Source: Motacilla alba alba
Taxonomy: Eukaryota; Chordata; Aves; Passeriformes; Motacillidae
Length of the DNA stretch: 64,000 nucleotides
Reading direction: 5' to 3'
Assembly: GCF_015832195.1 (NCBI RefSeq)
Contig: NC_052030.1
Coordinates: forward strand, 12,171,439 to 12,235,438
The notes beneath the pieces are model-generated. The model was given only the letters and a program-made list of their open reading frames with translations. It was not told the origin of the DNA and did not search any database. Positions 49,301 through 61,164 of this stretch are shown one piece after another. A program made the position numbers and the translations under genes. Numbering within the stretch: position 1 is the stretch's first letter; the number at the start of each line of letters is the position of its first letter.

Positions 49301-52300
49301 CTGCACACAACACATCCCTGACTCTGGGTGCCCCATCAGCTCTGGGGGTGCCTCACACACCATCAGCTACTCAGCTCCTACTCAGCTGAGTGTCTGAGCT
49401 ACCCCCAAGGTCAATATTTTAGCATTCCCAACCAACACTTTACTTACATCCATGAATAATCCAAACTTGCCCTTGAAAGGGAGCAGGCCAGGAACAATAA
49501 GATTTATTGCATCTATCAGGGGGTCTTCATAGCCCCACATGATCTCCCCCACTGTCCGGTTCATGAACGCCTCCTGCTTCAGGGTAGCCAGGGCTCCACT
49601 CAGTAAAAACTTCACAAAACCTGGCAGTTTTTCCACCATCACAGCTGCTCCCTGAGAAAGAAAACAAATGTCTGGGATGAGAGGCCTATCTTTAGCAAAG
49701 GTGAAGCATTTTTGGTGCTAACCAAAATCGTTCTGCTGCTCCCATCTGTAGCCCCAGAGGAATCCTCTGGACTGACTGAGGTTCTCCTTTTATTCCCAGC
49801 TGGGGAAGAAAGCAGTTGAGGGCTCACAGGCTTGATTTCCCCACAGGATGCTCAGATGAGGTTGCAGACTGAAGACCAGCTGCTCTGCACACGCTGGTTT
49901 TGGAACAGTAGCAGCCTAACAGAAAAATTAACACCCACAAAGTAGAAAATTGCATTATATAAGCTTAACCACCTCATTGCTTGATCAGCCTCAAGCCCTA
50001 CAAGAAAGTGATTCAGTAATTCAATGCTGGGTATCACCACCCTCCCTGCAAGCTCAGGAGGTGGAACCCATCCAGGCAAGAAGCACTTACCATCATCATG
50101 ATGTTTGGCACAACAATGTACTCGTCCTCCGTGCCATTGGACAAGTCTGGCTGGAAGAAGAGGTGCCGGGACTCCAGGTAGGAAACGGTGTCATTGTCAT
50201 GGAATGTGATGTTCGTTTTAAACCTGTACTCCCTGCAAAGAGAGGGGAGATCATGGCAACCATCTCTAGGCACAGTCCCTCGAGCCAGAATGGGCTGCAC
50301 AGGCCTGGGCTTGCTGCTGGGGGAGACCAAACCCCAGCGAGGAGCCAGGGGGCAGCTGGGGAGGCAGTGTGGGAACAGAGATGAACCCCCAGCCCAAGCA
50401 GGGTTAGGAGCTGCAGTGTGGGAACAGAGATGAACCCCCAGCCCAAGCAGGGTTAGGAGCTGCAGTGTGGGAACCCCCCAGCCCAAGCAGGGTTAGGGTC
50501 TGGCACAGAGCTGCAGTGTGGGAACAGATATGAACCCCCCAGCCCAAGCAGGGTTAGGAGCTGCAGTGTAGGAACAGATATAACCCCTCCAGCCCAACAT
50601 GGGTTTGGGTCTGGCAGGAGGAGAGGGCAGCCCAAGAGCCAGGCATCCCTGACAGGTTGGATTCTTGCAGATACAAAGTGTTTCTTCCCAACTCATTACC
50701 CAAGAAATTTAAGACAAAACTGTAAATCTCCTCTGTTGCTTCACCCACAGCCACTGTAAAGCCCAGGCACAGCAGAGAGGTCCCCAGACACAGGGGGCAG
50801 AGCCACAGCAACCCACACACCAAAACAGCCCACACAGGAGAGGACCAGCCAAGATGCCCCATGTTCCACCAGTGATCTGCTCCCAAGCAAACGTGATGGC
50901 TCCTGGGTTCAGGGCAGCCTGACCCTCCACACAGCATCGTGGCCCTTCTGCTCCTCAGGGCATCAGGCCATCCCCATCCTGCACACTGCCTGAGGCCTTT
51001 CAGCTTTCATATTTTCCACATTCTGCATTAGTATGTAGCTCTGAACTTCATATGAAGTGTTAGCAAGTTCTCCTCGCAGCTCAGCCAGACAAAAGAATCT
51101 TTTTCCAGCCCCAGAACCAAGGACACCACTGCAGCTTCAGGCCCAAAAAGTGTAAAACAACAGGGAACTAAGGAGAGCAACTTGGGAGGATGGGACTGCA
51201 CAACCTGGAGCTGTGACTGGACAATGAACCCCAATACAGAAATGGACCAAAACTTATAAAATTGTGAAAACTCATGGCATGCCATCCATCTTGGGTGGAG
51301 CCACTGCCGGGCTCTTGCACTGCCCAAGGTGCATCCTTTGAAGGCCTTTCAGTAAATCCCTGCTTTATTCATTTAACTCTGTCCAGCCTCTGTTCCAGGA
51401 AGCCTCTCTAGGCATCAGCCCAGTGCTGCTGGACTTCAGCCCACGGCACAGGGGCAGCCCCAGCCTCACGGCAGCTGCAGTGCTCCGTGTCCCCAGCATC
51501 ACAAGCCTGTTGCTGCTCCTGGAGGAACTGAAGCTCAGCTCACCAGCAAAAACAAAGTCCTTCACTGTGGAGCCTCTGTTTTACAGCCCACATTAGGGAA
51601 GGGCACTAATCTTGCTCAGCAGGAACACAAGGACACTAATAAGCTTTGCCCCTTTGTTTATTCTTCTTTACAGTGAGTGAAGCTTTTCCCCAAGCCAAGA
51701 GAGCGATGTGATGGCAACATACAGAACCCACGGGGGGGACCTGGCAAGGCCAGGGCAAACAAGGGCACATACATACTGCAGGTGTCCCCTCACACTGCTC
51801 AAACAGCTTTGGATTAACCAGTAATCTTCCCACATGAGCTTGCTTAGGCTGCTGTTCAACCTCACCCCATTACTGTAGGTACTAATATACTGAAGATCAC
51901 TGGTCATGGGGAGGTTCACACGCTCAACTCAACATCAATCACTGCTTCTTCTTTTGGGTGCTGAGAAACACCCGGGGCTTCAGCCAGCATCCTCAGCCAT
52001 GGCAAGCAGACCCAGCCCTGCTGTGCGTGGGTCTGACCAGAGGCAGTGCTCCATGCTGGCTCCCATGAGCAGAGCTCTCATGTTGGGGACGTTCTGGGTC
52101 TCATGTTAAGTGAGGACTTAGGCTGGCCCGTGAGTTTTGACATCGGGGTGACTCCAGCTCAAGAGCTGGGCTCTTAAATGCACAGTGAAGACAAAAGAAG
52201 AGCGCTCTGAAGACAGGATCATCCACCATGACACCAACACCCCTCATTCCCGTGTTTGGACCGTATCAGCCCAGGTCTGCCTGCCCAACAGGCCCCAGAA

Positions 52301-55300
52301 AAAGACTGAGCTCCACAGCTCAGTGGAGCACCCCCCAATCTCCCTGTCTCAGTGACCAGAGGTCCTGAGACCTCTTTAGCAAGATCAGAGCAATTTAGAG
52401 CACATTTGGGTCCCTTTAAATCCAGTGCCCCTGGGCTCTCACCGAGCCTGCTGATGCCATGCCCTCCTGCCAGAGGAGCCAGCCAGCAGCCTGGCAGGCA
52501 GCACGGAGGTCAGGCTTGTCCCAAGCTGGAGCACAAGTGGTACCTGACCTGTACACGTAGGGCCCACGCTGCCTCAGCACCGGCTTCTCTCCCCTCAGGA
52601 CCTGCTTGGGGTTCAGCACCTCAAAGAAATGCACTGACAAGTAGAAAGGAACAGGGATCTCTTTCCACATCTGGAAGGAGATGCTGCTGGGGTCGATCCT
52701 GACGTTCTGCAAGGCAAAAAAAAAAAAATAAGGGGCCACAACATTTGGGTTCTGTGGCTGCAGATGAACACATCCACCCTCAGCTCAGGGTAAGGCACAG
52801 CTGAAGGTGGCAGTTACAGAAGCTCTCCGGAGGATCCAGGTGTTTTTGGCAGACTGAAACCCAGCTAGATATACAGTGAGAAATCCTGTGTGTGCAGAAG
52901 CATCAGGTTTATGTTTAGAAGCCAGGATGTCTGCTGGCTTATTTATTCAGGCTTAACTTTTCTAATCCTACCCACAGGGTTTCCGAGTGTTCTGATGTGC
53001 TGCAGACTTGGCTCTGAGTTATTCACTACTCTGCACGTTTTACTTGCCTGTCCCAAAGGCCTTTGCTCATGGGTTTGGCAGCTCCACGCAGCTAAATGCA
53101 AGCAAGGAGAAGTGGCACAGCTGTCCTCACGACTGCTTGGGTACCAGCAGGGAGAGCCCACTAGATGCCCAAAAAGAAGATGGAGAACTGGGATGGCAGT
53201 GCAGTGTGGCACAGCACAGGACACCCCTGCCTCCTCTCAGCTGCCAGCCTACATTGACTCACAGCTGATCATGAGGCAGGTCAAAGGCAAGGCACAATCA
53301 TGTTCCCATATCACTGTCCTGTGTGCTGGGAAATGCCTGCAGGAGCTCAGAGACAACTTAAGCCCTCCTGAGCTCAGACCTGGCACATGGACACAGCTGC
53401 CTCCACTCCCTCCCTGCCTCCAGGCTGCTGCAGGAGGGCAAGAGCTTGTTCCTTCTTGAACACCCACTTTGGATGTGTTCCACCATAATTGTTTCTTCTG
53501 GAAGCACAGATCCTTGTCCCTGCTTAGGTAACCCAGCCAGCTTATGGAAGTTTGGTTGATCCATCAAGAGGAGGAGGGCTTTATGCTGGTGCAACTCAGC
53601 AGCTCCTGCTCTGGAGCAGCTCCATCTGACTGGGCACATATTTGCTGACACAGGGAGTTGAGGTGCCAGAGGTTTCCCCATAACACCTCCTCTTTCTTGA
53701 GGAATTTTATGGCAAGGCTGAGCTACCTGTGAGCAGCAAGCTCCTCATCCAAGCCCAATCCCTGGGAACACAACTCCACAATGCTGTGCAACCCATCTAC
53801 CCTAGCAAACCCTTCCCACCACCACATGCTGCTCTCATTTTGCCAGCCTCAAGGATTTCGTGACAAAGAAGCAGTAATAGGACAGATTTTTGCTTTAATC
53901 TGCTTCACAAGCCTGAATCCCAAGCGTCGAACAGATTATGATCAAGAACATCTCCTTTCCTTTAACTGCTTGCTCTGTCTTGCACTCCCTCGACCACTTG
54001 TTGCATATGCATTTATTTTTATAAGAAGTACCCAGTCAGATGGAGCTACATCCCAGCTCCCTGCTGCCTTTCCCAGCTCCCTCCCAACCTGGGCTCAGCA
54101 GCTCAAGGTACTCCTCAGGTGCTGCTAAGATCCCCACAATGGGGTAAAATAGCTTCAAATTAAGCTATTTTTAGGTCAAAACACAGTCATATGTCTGAGA
54201 TAAAAACCAGAGCATTTGTCAACTAGATGGGTTGCAAAGGGTCATTGAGTTGTTTGACCCCTCCTGACCAGGCTGATCTTTGTTCCTGAGGAACTGAAAG
54301 GAACTGGTTACTGCCCATCAGCTCCAGATGGGGCCAGGAGAGCAGCAGCTCCACCACAGCATCCAAATCCTGCTTCTCCAGGAGGGAGGGAGGCCCCTGC
54401 TCAGTGAAACAGAGATGAGGCTTCCCCTGCAGATGGGAGGAGTAGTTCAGCTGGGTGTCAGTCACACCTCACCCTCCAGGTCCCCTCAGCAAGGGCCGTG
54501 CTGCTCCTGCAGCCAGGACAGCACCCGAGCTCCCGAGGGGAGCAGCCACAGCTGGCAAAGGGATGAGCTGATGCAGCCTCGCTGCGTGCAAGCTCATCCC
54601 TAAGGCAGGCCTGTGGCATTCCAGATGCTTCCAGAAAAGCAGTATTCCCCAGGTTTGCAGGGCCAACCCCACAGGCAGCCCAGTGCAGATGGGGCAGGCT
54701 CCAAGCTCTCCGCTTTCCCTGCGGACTTCACCTAAAGACATCCTTGTAACAACCACCTCTCCATAACTGAGTGCTTTTCCATCAGGATACACCATCCTGA
54801 CAGAGCTCAGGAAGCCAGGATGGGCAAACCAGCCTTCACCTGCCCAACCCCAGCCCTTCAAGCTCCTCTCACCCACACTACTCTGAAGACCAGCCCAGGA
54901 GTTTCAGTAAGGGCCTGAATGTTTCTCATCACCCATCATCACTCGGTTATTAGGCTTAATGTGAAATGGAAAAAAAATGAGCTCAGTGTAATTTAGTGTC
55001 ATGTTGAAGATGGGGAGACCAAGGGCTTGAGATGAAGGGAGGAGAAACAAGGGTTGATCTTGTCTTCATCTTCTGTTCTCACTGCAAATTATTAGGACTT
55101 AGCTAATTAGGTTGAAAAAAATCAGGATTAGCTAAAAAAGAGGGCAGAGAGGTTTTTGCACAAAAAGTATCATTTTTGTCCTGCAGGGGCCATTCAGCCT
55201 TTTATTTGCAGCTACCAGTTCCTGATGTCCTGAAACTGAACAAAGACTTTCTACTGTTTAATCCACAGGACTGTCTGGCTCTGCCCAGCCAGCAGCACTT

Positions 55301-56419
55301 CCAAGGGGCAAGTTTAAGTAGGTCATTTTCGGCAGAGACTTTGCGCCACACGCAATGCCAGCCATTGGCTACGAGGTGTTTGTTCATCTCTTTCATCAGA
55401 AGCAAATTTTCAGGGGCTGACCTGGGTAGGTGGAAGCTTGGAGAAAGGCCAAGGCAGGGAGCACATCTGCCTTGGACAGGGAGAAAAAGGTTTGGCTGAA
55501 TGTGGGGATGAGCTCTACATTACAGCAGGATAACTGGTGTCCCAGCAGCAGGGACAGGAGTGCTGGTTCATAAAACTGTGCAGCAACTACTGAACAGACC
55601 AGCAACTCCACCCACAGCCCCACGTTTTGGGGACAAACCCTCTTCACCCTCAGCACCTCTCCTGTGGGTAAAACCGGTCTTCAGAGAAGCAACTCTTCAT
55701 GCTTTCAGTCTGAAGGACTTCTTTCTGAAGGAGAGGGGACAACTTGGAGGCTGCTCCCCGCACAAGGCTCCTCTGGAGAGCTCTTGCACATCATCCTGTT
55801 TCCAGCTGGCAAAGCATCTCACGTGTGAGCCCGGCAGTGTGCTCATCTACTTATGAAAGGAATAACTGGTGCTGCAGGTGGAGGCAGGAGGGAAAGGAGA
55901 CATCGTCGGCGCTCGGGGTGATGCTCTGCCAAGCCCTGCATCCCCAGCGAGCTCCAGCGATGCGAAGAGCCCTCGTTAACCAGGGGTGGGTGGTTAACCC
56001 GCTCACTCCGGGTACATCTGCTGTCAACAAGGGTGGAACACCCCAAACCCGCATTTGCCCAGCGTAGGACCCTGAGGCTGCTCGGAGCCGCAGCAGCGAC
56101 GCTGCCGCTCTCCGGAGCTCGGCTCTCCGCACCGCACCACGCAAACACGCACAGCCCCAGCCCGCAGCGCACCGGCTCCGGCCACCGACCGCAGGCACCG
56201 AGCCCCGCACCCGGCCTCCAGCGCACCCCCCGGGCCCCCGAGCCCGCGGCACACGCCGCACCCCGCCCGGCCCCGCCGCGCCCCTCACGCCCCGCTGACC
56301 TTGATGACCTGCTGCCGGACGATGAGCGGCCCCAGGAGCAGCAGGCAGCCCCCCAGCAGCGCGCAGGCCAGCCCGGCCAGCCCCAGCCCCACGGACAGCC
56401 TGCGCTGGGCCACGGCCAT
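43203..56419 (-). CDS. SCARB1: Scavenger receptor class B member 1 (SR-BI), 3'-incomplete
   Basis: CD36-family plasma membrane receptor that mediates selective uptake of lipids, cholesteryl esters and carotenoids from HDL. Eleven coding exons join into 464 codons without a frame break: 56300-56419, 52549-52706, 50091-50232, 49448-49651, 49174-49269, 48479-48591, 46485-46651, 45782-45900, 44695-44768, 43811-43862 and 43203-43349. All introns are GT/AG. An N-terminal membrane helix lies at about residues 10-34 and a C-terminal helix at about 441-462. Between them is a large ectodomain with ten N-glycosylation sequons and six cysteines that match those of mammalian SR-BI, including the CPC pair. 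Exon lengths equal the human ones as I recall them, except exon 1 (two codons shorter) and exon 6 (one codon shorter). The start ATG sits in a strong GCCATGG context. The final exon, with the short cytoplasmic tail and PDZ-binding end, was not found. Confidence 0.97.
43811..43862 (-). CDS. SCARB1: SCARB1 exon 10 (residues 398-415)
   Basis: 52 nt with acceptor CTCCCAG and donor GAG|GTGAGC. It encodes TQTGQIKPVVLPLLWFAE, a clear match to the family. Found by homology and phase. Confidence 0.96.
44695..44768 (-). CDS. SCARB1: SCARB1 exon 9 (residues 374-398)
   Basis: 74 nt with acceptor CTCTGCAG and donor TCAC|GTAAGT. It contains TGIPMNCSIKLQLNLYIK, including the sequon NCS and the last ectodomain cysteine. 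It is too short to stand out as an open frame by itself and was found by phase and homology. Confidence 0.96.
44769..45781 (-). other. SCARB1 intron 8 with GATA motif cluster
   Basis: An AT-rich block at 44985-45105 carries GATA motifs at 44987-44992 (AGATAA), 45013-45018 (TTATCA, reverse), 45066-45071 (GATAAG) and 45096-45102 (AGATAAG). The rest of the intron shows nothing else I can support. Confidence 0.5.
45782..45900 (-). CDS. SCARB1: SCARB1 exon 8 (residues 334-373)
   Basis: 119 nt with acceptor CATCCAG and donor CCCC|GTGAGTG. It contains FISHPHFYNADPSLV and FLDVHP, the conserved core of the ectodomain tunnel region. Confidence 0.98.
46485..46651 (-). CDS. SCARB1: SCARB1 exon 7 (residues 278-334)
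   Basis: 167 nt with acceptor CTTGCAG and donor CTCA|GTAAGT. It contains PTYRFVAPKTLFANGT, PPNEGFCPC and IQNVSTC. The CPC pair and STC cysteine form disulfides in mammalian SR-BI. Confidence 0.98.
46652..48478 (-). other. SCARB1 intron 6
   Basis: 1.8 kb with no exon or clear mobile element. A possible CR1 trace of about 30 bp lies near 47209. An A-rich run is at 48055-48070. Opposed GATA motifs lie at about 48208-48224. Confidence 0.6.
48479..48591 (-). CDS. SCARB1: SCARB1 exon 6 (residues 241-278)
   Basis: 113 nt with acceptor CCCACAG and donor GCAG|GTGAGG. It contains QCNMINGT, EMWPPFM and FYSPDAC. Compared with the 116-nt human exon one codon is missing, in the segment after PPFM. The frame is kept, because exon 7 continues in the expected phase. 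Confidence 0.97.
49174..49269 (-). CDS. SCARB1: SCARB1 exon 5 (residues 209-240)
   Basis: 96 nt with acceptor CTCTGCAG and donor AAG|GTGAGAG. It contains FNNSNSGLF, GMKNISQ (sequons NNS and NIS) and DSWNGLKK. Confidence 0.98.
49448..49651 (-). CDS. SCARB1: SCARB1 exon 4 (residues 141-208)
   Basis: 204 nt with acceptor TTCTCAG and donor GAT|GTAAGTA. It contains FMNRTVGEIMWGY, a strongly conserved CD36-family segment, and KFGLFMD at its end. The donor GT is intact; this is the junction reported mutated in white recessive canaries. Confidence 0.98.
50091..50232 (-). CDS. SCARB1: SCARB1 exon 3 (residues 93-140)
   Basis: 142 nt with acceptor TTTGCAG and donor GTAAGTGC. It carries sequons NIT, NDT and NGT and the conserved DEYIVVPNI segment. 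It ends in phase 0 at three consecutive Met codons. Confidence 0.98.
50366..50600. repeat. 49-bp minisatellite in SCARB1 intron 2 (about 5 copies)
   Basis: GGGAACAGAGATGAACCCC-type units start near 50371, 50420, 50469, 50520 and 50570. Each carries AGCCCAAGCAGGGTTAGG. The third unit has an internal deletion and the later ones carry point changes. It lies about 135 bp upstream of the exon 3 acceptor. Confidence 0.95.
51030..51412 (+). mobile_element. LTR fragment in SCARB1 intron 2, antisense to the gene
   Basis: The stretch has the layout of an avian retroviral LTR in plus orientation. A U3-like part (about 51030-51250) is followed by 'ccatccatcttgggtggagc', then 'ctcttgcactgcccaagg', then an AGTAAATCC poly(A)-signal-like segment and the U5-like 'aactctgtccagcctctgtt' block. 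No coding region is attached. Recognition is from memory of songbird repeats; the boundaries are approximate. Confidence 0.65.
52549..52706 (-). CDS. SCARB1: SCARB1 exon 2 (residues 41-93)
   Basis: 158 nt, preceded by TTGCAG and followed by GTCAGG. It contains the conserved start of the ectodomain: NVRIDPSSISFQMWKEIP and later RGPYVYR. It ends in phase 2; the Arg codon is completed by the first base of exon 3. Confidence 0.98.
52707..56299 (-). other. SCARB1 intron 1
   Basis: 3.6 kb with no supported exon, RNA gene or mobile element. A simple A run lies next to the exon 2 acceptor, at 52715-52730. The last 250 bp toward exon 1 become CpG-rich as part of the promoter island. Confidence 0.65.
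56300..56419 (-). CDS. SCARB1: SCARB1 exon 1 (residues 1-40)
   Basis: Starts at ATG 56417-56419 with CCGCC upstream and G at +4. It encodes a short basic N-terminus (MAVAQRR), then a Gly/Leu/Ala-rich membrane helix, ending RQQVIK. The donor is AAG|GTCAGC, with GT at 56298-56299. The 40 codons compare with 42 in human. Confidence 0.96.
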
Positions 56420-56600
56420 GGCGGGGCGGAGCGGCACCGGGAGGGCACCGGCAGCGGGTCCCGCCGCCGCCGCCGCTTTATGGCCCCGCGGCCCGGCCCG
56501 GCCCGGCCCGGCTCAGGGGGCGGGGCCGCGCCGGGAGGGGGCGGGGCTGGTGGGAGCCACGCCCACGGGCACGCCCTCCCGCGGGAGGCGCGGCGGGAAA
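56420..56600 (-). promoter_or_regulatory. SCARB1: SCARB1 promoter with GC boxes
   Basis: A CpG-island promoter immediately upstream of the start codon. Two consensus Sp1 GC boxes (GGGGGCGGGGC) lie at about 56516-56527 and 56537-56546. A weak TATA-like CATAAAG on the minus strand lies at 56476-56482, which would place initiation near 56450. Sp1 control of mammalian SCARB1 is established; the start site here is inferred. Confidence 0.65.
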
Positions 56601-56743
56601 GGGAAGGCGAGCGCGGCGTCGGGGTCAACACGCGGGTGCGCACGGAAAAACGGGCAAAGCGGTAAAACAGAGACGGGGGAAGCGTGTAAACAGATCAAAT
56701 ACCGCTCAGTCACGCAATGGGAGAAGAGAACGGGTTTGCGTTC

Positions 56744-56972
56744 AGAGATCATCTCGTTCCACCTGCTGCCGTGGGCAGGGACACCTTCCACTGTCCCACA
56801 AGCCCCGTCCAGCCTGGCCTTGGACATTTCCAGGGGGGCAGGGGCAGCCACAGCTTCTCTGGGAAATATGTTCCTGTACCTCACCATCGCCCCAGTAAAG
56901 GGTTTCTTCCTAATATCTAATCTAAGCGATTTTTTCAGTTTGAAGCCATTCCTTCTTGTTCTGTCACTAGAC
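56744..56972 (-). mobile_element. CR1 LINE 3' fragment
   Basis: Reverse-oriented CR1: 'gagatcatctcgttccacc', 'gtgggcagggacaccttcc', 'cagcttctctgggaaatatg', 'tttcttcctaatatctaatc', and 'ccattccttcttgttctgtc'. The terminal octamer is lost. Confidence 0.9.
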
Positions 56973-56984
56973 AAAAAATACATA

Positions 56985-57257
56985 AACGTGTTTGTATTCA
57001 TGTGTATATGTATCTATATTATACATATATATTATGTATTATATATATATTCTATATATTTTTATATATTATATATTCGTGTGTATATGTATCTATATTA
57101 TAGATATATATTATGTATTATATATATTCTGTATATTTTATATATATTATATATTCATGTGTATATGTATCTATATTATACATATATATAATGTATTATA
57201 TATTATATATATTATATATATTATATATATTATATATATATTTTATATATATATATA

Positions 57258-57295
<38 letters not shown>

Positions 57296-57325
57296 TATTC
57301 ATGTGTATATGTGTCTGTGTCTTGC
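56985..57325. repeat. AT-rich microsatellite with 79-bp higher-order unit
   Basis: TGTGTATATGTATC recurs at 57001, 57080 and 57159 (79-bp spacing), with a related TGTGTATATGTGTC copy at about 57303 after an expanded (TATATAT)n run. It lies between the SCARB1 promoter and the UBC 3' end. Confidence 0.93.
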
Positions 57326-59945
57326 CTGAGGAGTAAACATCCATCAGCCATTAACCTGCCTCTGTTTTTCCATTTAACCCAACTCTGCTTTTCCAAAAAA
57401 CTGTGTCTTTTGTCAATCCTGTGCATCTGAACATGGCCCTGAATAAAAGCCTCGCTGAGACTCATCCCCAGGTGCACCTAGAAGGCAGCAGAAAATAAAG
57501 AGTCCAGTTTGTGACAGCCTGTTTTAAACCAATCCTGTGCAACATCCCGTTGTCCCAGCCGAGCTGACACATCTGGAAACTGGAGTGCTTCCACCTGCCA
57601 CACACTGCCCTGCACCAAGAGAGGAGACAATCCCACGGCTGCCACCAGGCAGGGCCCAGCACAGCACAGGATCTGCCTCTGGCCATGGCCCCCATCTTGG
57701 TAGAACACTTACATTTGTATCTTTACGCTTAATTTGGTCTCTTTTTTCCCCTTCTAAACCTTTTACCCTGTTAGTTGCCTGTGTTTAATTACCAAATCAA
57801 TTAACCAGTGTCTCGGCTGTGGGATGGGCCCCCTCTCCCAGCAGCAATACCTTCAGAACAGCACGCTGTATTTACTTTTACCTTTTTAAAACCATTTTTT
57901 TACAGAGAAACGCTGCGAAATGAATTTTTCCTCAAATCCCCAAAATCCCCGGTAAAACCCAGGAGCTTCCCCGAGGCGCTGCAGAACAATGGGACCGTGA
58001 GAAGGTCTCTGGGAACAGCATGTTCTGCCATGGGTAGAACAAAACCCAACCTTAAAGCTGACACGAGCTTTGCTGTTCTCATCAAATGTTGCTGTTGATC
58101 CCACCCCAGCTGTGGTCTCTGCTCACGGGTGCTGCCTCTGAAGCGCTGGCGCTGCCACACTGAGCTTTGAGGATCCTCCAACCCAGCAAAGCCACCTGCA
58201 GAGGTCACAGAATGTCCTGGGCCGGATGGAACCCACTAGGATCAAGACAAAAACCTGCACAGGACAGCTCCAAAATCCCACCCCGTGCCTGAGAGTGTTG
58301 TCCAAACTCATCTTGGACTGTGGCAGGCTTGCTGCTGTGGCCAGCCCCAGGATGTCTGTTCAGCCCATCCTCTGTGGAAGAACTTTTTCCTAACACCCAT
58401 TCTGACCCTCCTGACACAACTTCCACTGTTCCCTTGTGGTCAGCAGAGGCTGACCCAGCTCATGAGGCCACAGCTCCTGCAGGCTTCCTGCTCTGCCTGG
58501 CTGCAGCCTGCTCCAGGCCATTGCAGCCTGGTGGTTTTTAAACAGGACATTGGAAAGGGTTTTCACTGAGACATTGAAAATAAAAGGATTTCTTAACACA
58601 CAGCTCTGTAGTCATTTGTGGAGGTTTCTGACTTTCATCAGACAGCCCGTGTCCTCCTGCAGCTCTCCCCCGATGGCAGGCAGGCTGCTTTCAAAGCAGA
58701 ACCAGGGCAGAACCACTGCATGCCAGTGACAGCATGCCCTGCACGGAGCACACACCCGTGCTGGAGGAGCTCTGCTGGGAAGATGCTCAGTTTGGGAATT
58801 CTGCTGTCCCCAGAGGACAGGAAGGCCACACGGCAGCCAGCTGTTCACTGCAGGGGCTGGGGCTCAGCTCAGGAACCGGGAGCCAGGGCAGCGTGGGCAG
58901 AGCCCGGGGCACTCCTGTGGGGGAGAACAGGATGTCCAGGATGGCACAGCACCAGCTCCCACCCACGTGGGGCTGAGCTCCTTAGCATTCAAATGCTTCC
59001 TCTGGCACAGCACAGGTCTTGGCGTTCCACACTGCTCCGTGCAGGCCACGCTAGCAGAAGGAACTGCTGCTACTGGAGCCACACCCTGCTCTCCCACCCA
59101 GGCAGTGCCAGCTCCCTGCTGTCCCCTGAGGCCAGCCACCAGCTGAGACCATTACTCTGCTCCCACCACATCCCCTTCCACAGCCGAGTCCGTGTCACCA
59201 CTCCTGGAAAGAGCATTTCTGGGTCACTCTCCCTTTTCCCTCTCCACGCACCCAGCAGAGCCATGGTTAACTCCTCATCAGCCCCTCCTGCCACCCCCAC
59301 CTCCAACACTTCAGAGGCAACTTCCCTTTCGCCAGGGCTTCTGCAGCACACAGGAACTGCTCTGACAGCTCAGCCCAGCAGCATTTCCATTTGGGGCACA
59401 GCTGGAATGAAGCACATTCAGATTTCCAGTAAGTACATGGGAAATTACTGCTTGCTTCATGCCATTACGCGTGACAAAAAAACAAATCCACCCCGTAACT
59501 GATGGGATCTACACTTGCCACCCCACTTTCCATCCTGTTCCCCCAGCCCGTGACAGAGCTGGGATCACCCTTCTGCTGTTTCCCCACTAATCCCAAAATA
59601 AGGGCAGTTGCTGGGCAACCAGGAGCTATCTCAAAGGCTTCTGACTCTCCATCTACAGCTCCCCGTTGCACAGCCCTGCTTACACAACACCACAGCTGCA
59701 CAACATCTGCAGGCGGGCACTGAGCTGCAGCCAGGTATCAGAACGCTTATACAACCTCAGGAAAACCACGGCTGCGGGATTAGCGACAGCCACCAGGAAT
59801 GTGGAAGCCTTGCATAAGGCAGTTTTGCAACTCTTTTGTCTGTGGAAAGCTACGTAATTATTGTTTATTAGAGACCTGCAGTTGGGCAACGTCACGAACA
59901 ACCGTCCGTGTAACTTGGGACACAAGCTTTCACAGATGCAACAGC
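57326..59945. other. Intergenic between SCARB1 and UBC
   Basis: Apart from the CR1 piece at 58204 I see no gene. The 294-codon plus-strand frame at 58618-59502 has no recognisable domain. Confidence 0.55.
58204..58460 (-). mobile_element. CR1 LINE 3' fragment (diverged)
   Basis: Reverse-oriented CR1 of a subfamily different from the one at 56744: 'gtcacagaatgtcctggg', 'atcccaccccgtgcctgaga', 'gtccaaactcatcttggact', 'gaagaactttttcctaac', and 'ctgacacaacttccactgtt'. Confidence 0.8.
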
Positions 59946-59951
59946 TTTATT
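59946..59951 (-). terminator. UBC: UBC polyadenylation signal AATAAA
   Basis: TTTATT on the plus strand reads AATAAA on the UBC strand, 52 bases past the stop codon. Cleavage is expected at roughly 59920-59935. Confidence 0.85.
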
Positions 59952-60002
59952 GGAATGAACAAGCGCAGGGAACCTTTTATTTGGAAGCAACAACCTGCTG
60001 GT

Positions 60003-61016
<1,014 letters not shown>

Positions 61017-61088
61017 TCAGCGCACAAACCCTTCCCTCCCGCCCGGACGCCCAGCCCGCATCTAGGCCCTCCCCCGCCGAGTTCTCAC

Positions 61089-61138
61089 CGCGGCGCCGCT
61101 CGGCCGAGCCGACACCACGCACCTCACCCAGCGCCAAC
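61089..61138 (-). other. UBC: UBC non-coding exon 1 (approximate 5' end)
   Basis: A short untranslated exon ending at the GTGAGAA donor. The 5' end is placed about 28 bases after the TATA box and is an estimate; only the 3' boundary (61089) is read directly. Confidence 0.65.
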
Positions 61139-61164
61139 TGCGCCACGCATCCCTCCGCTGGGCG

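Noticed and set aside
55843..56643. 266-codon minus-strand frame covering SCARB1 exon 1
   Set aside because: It reads exon 1 in the wrong frame. The correct frame, starting at 56419, joins to exon 2 and matches SR-BI.
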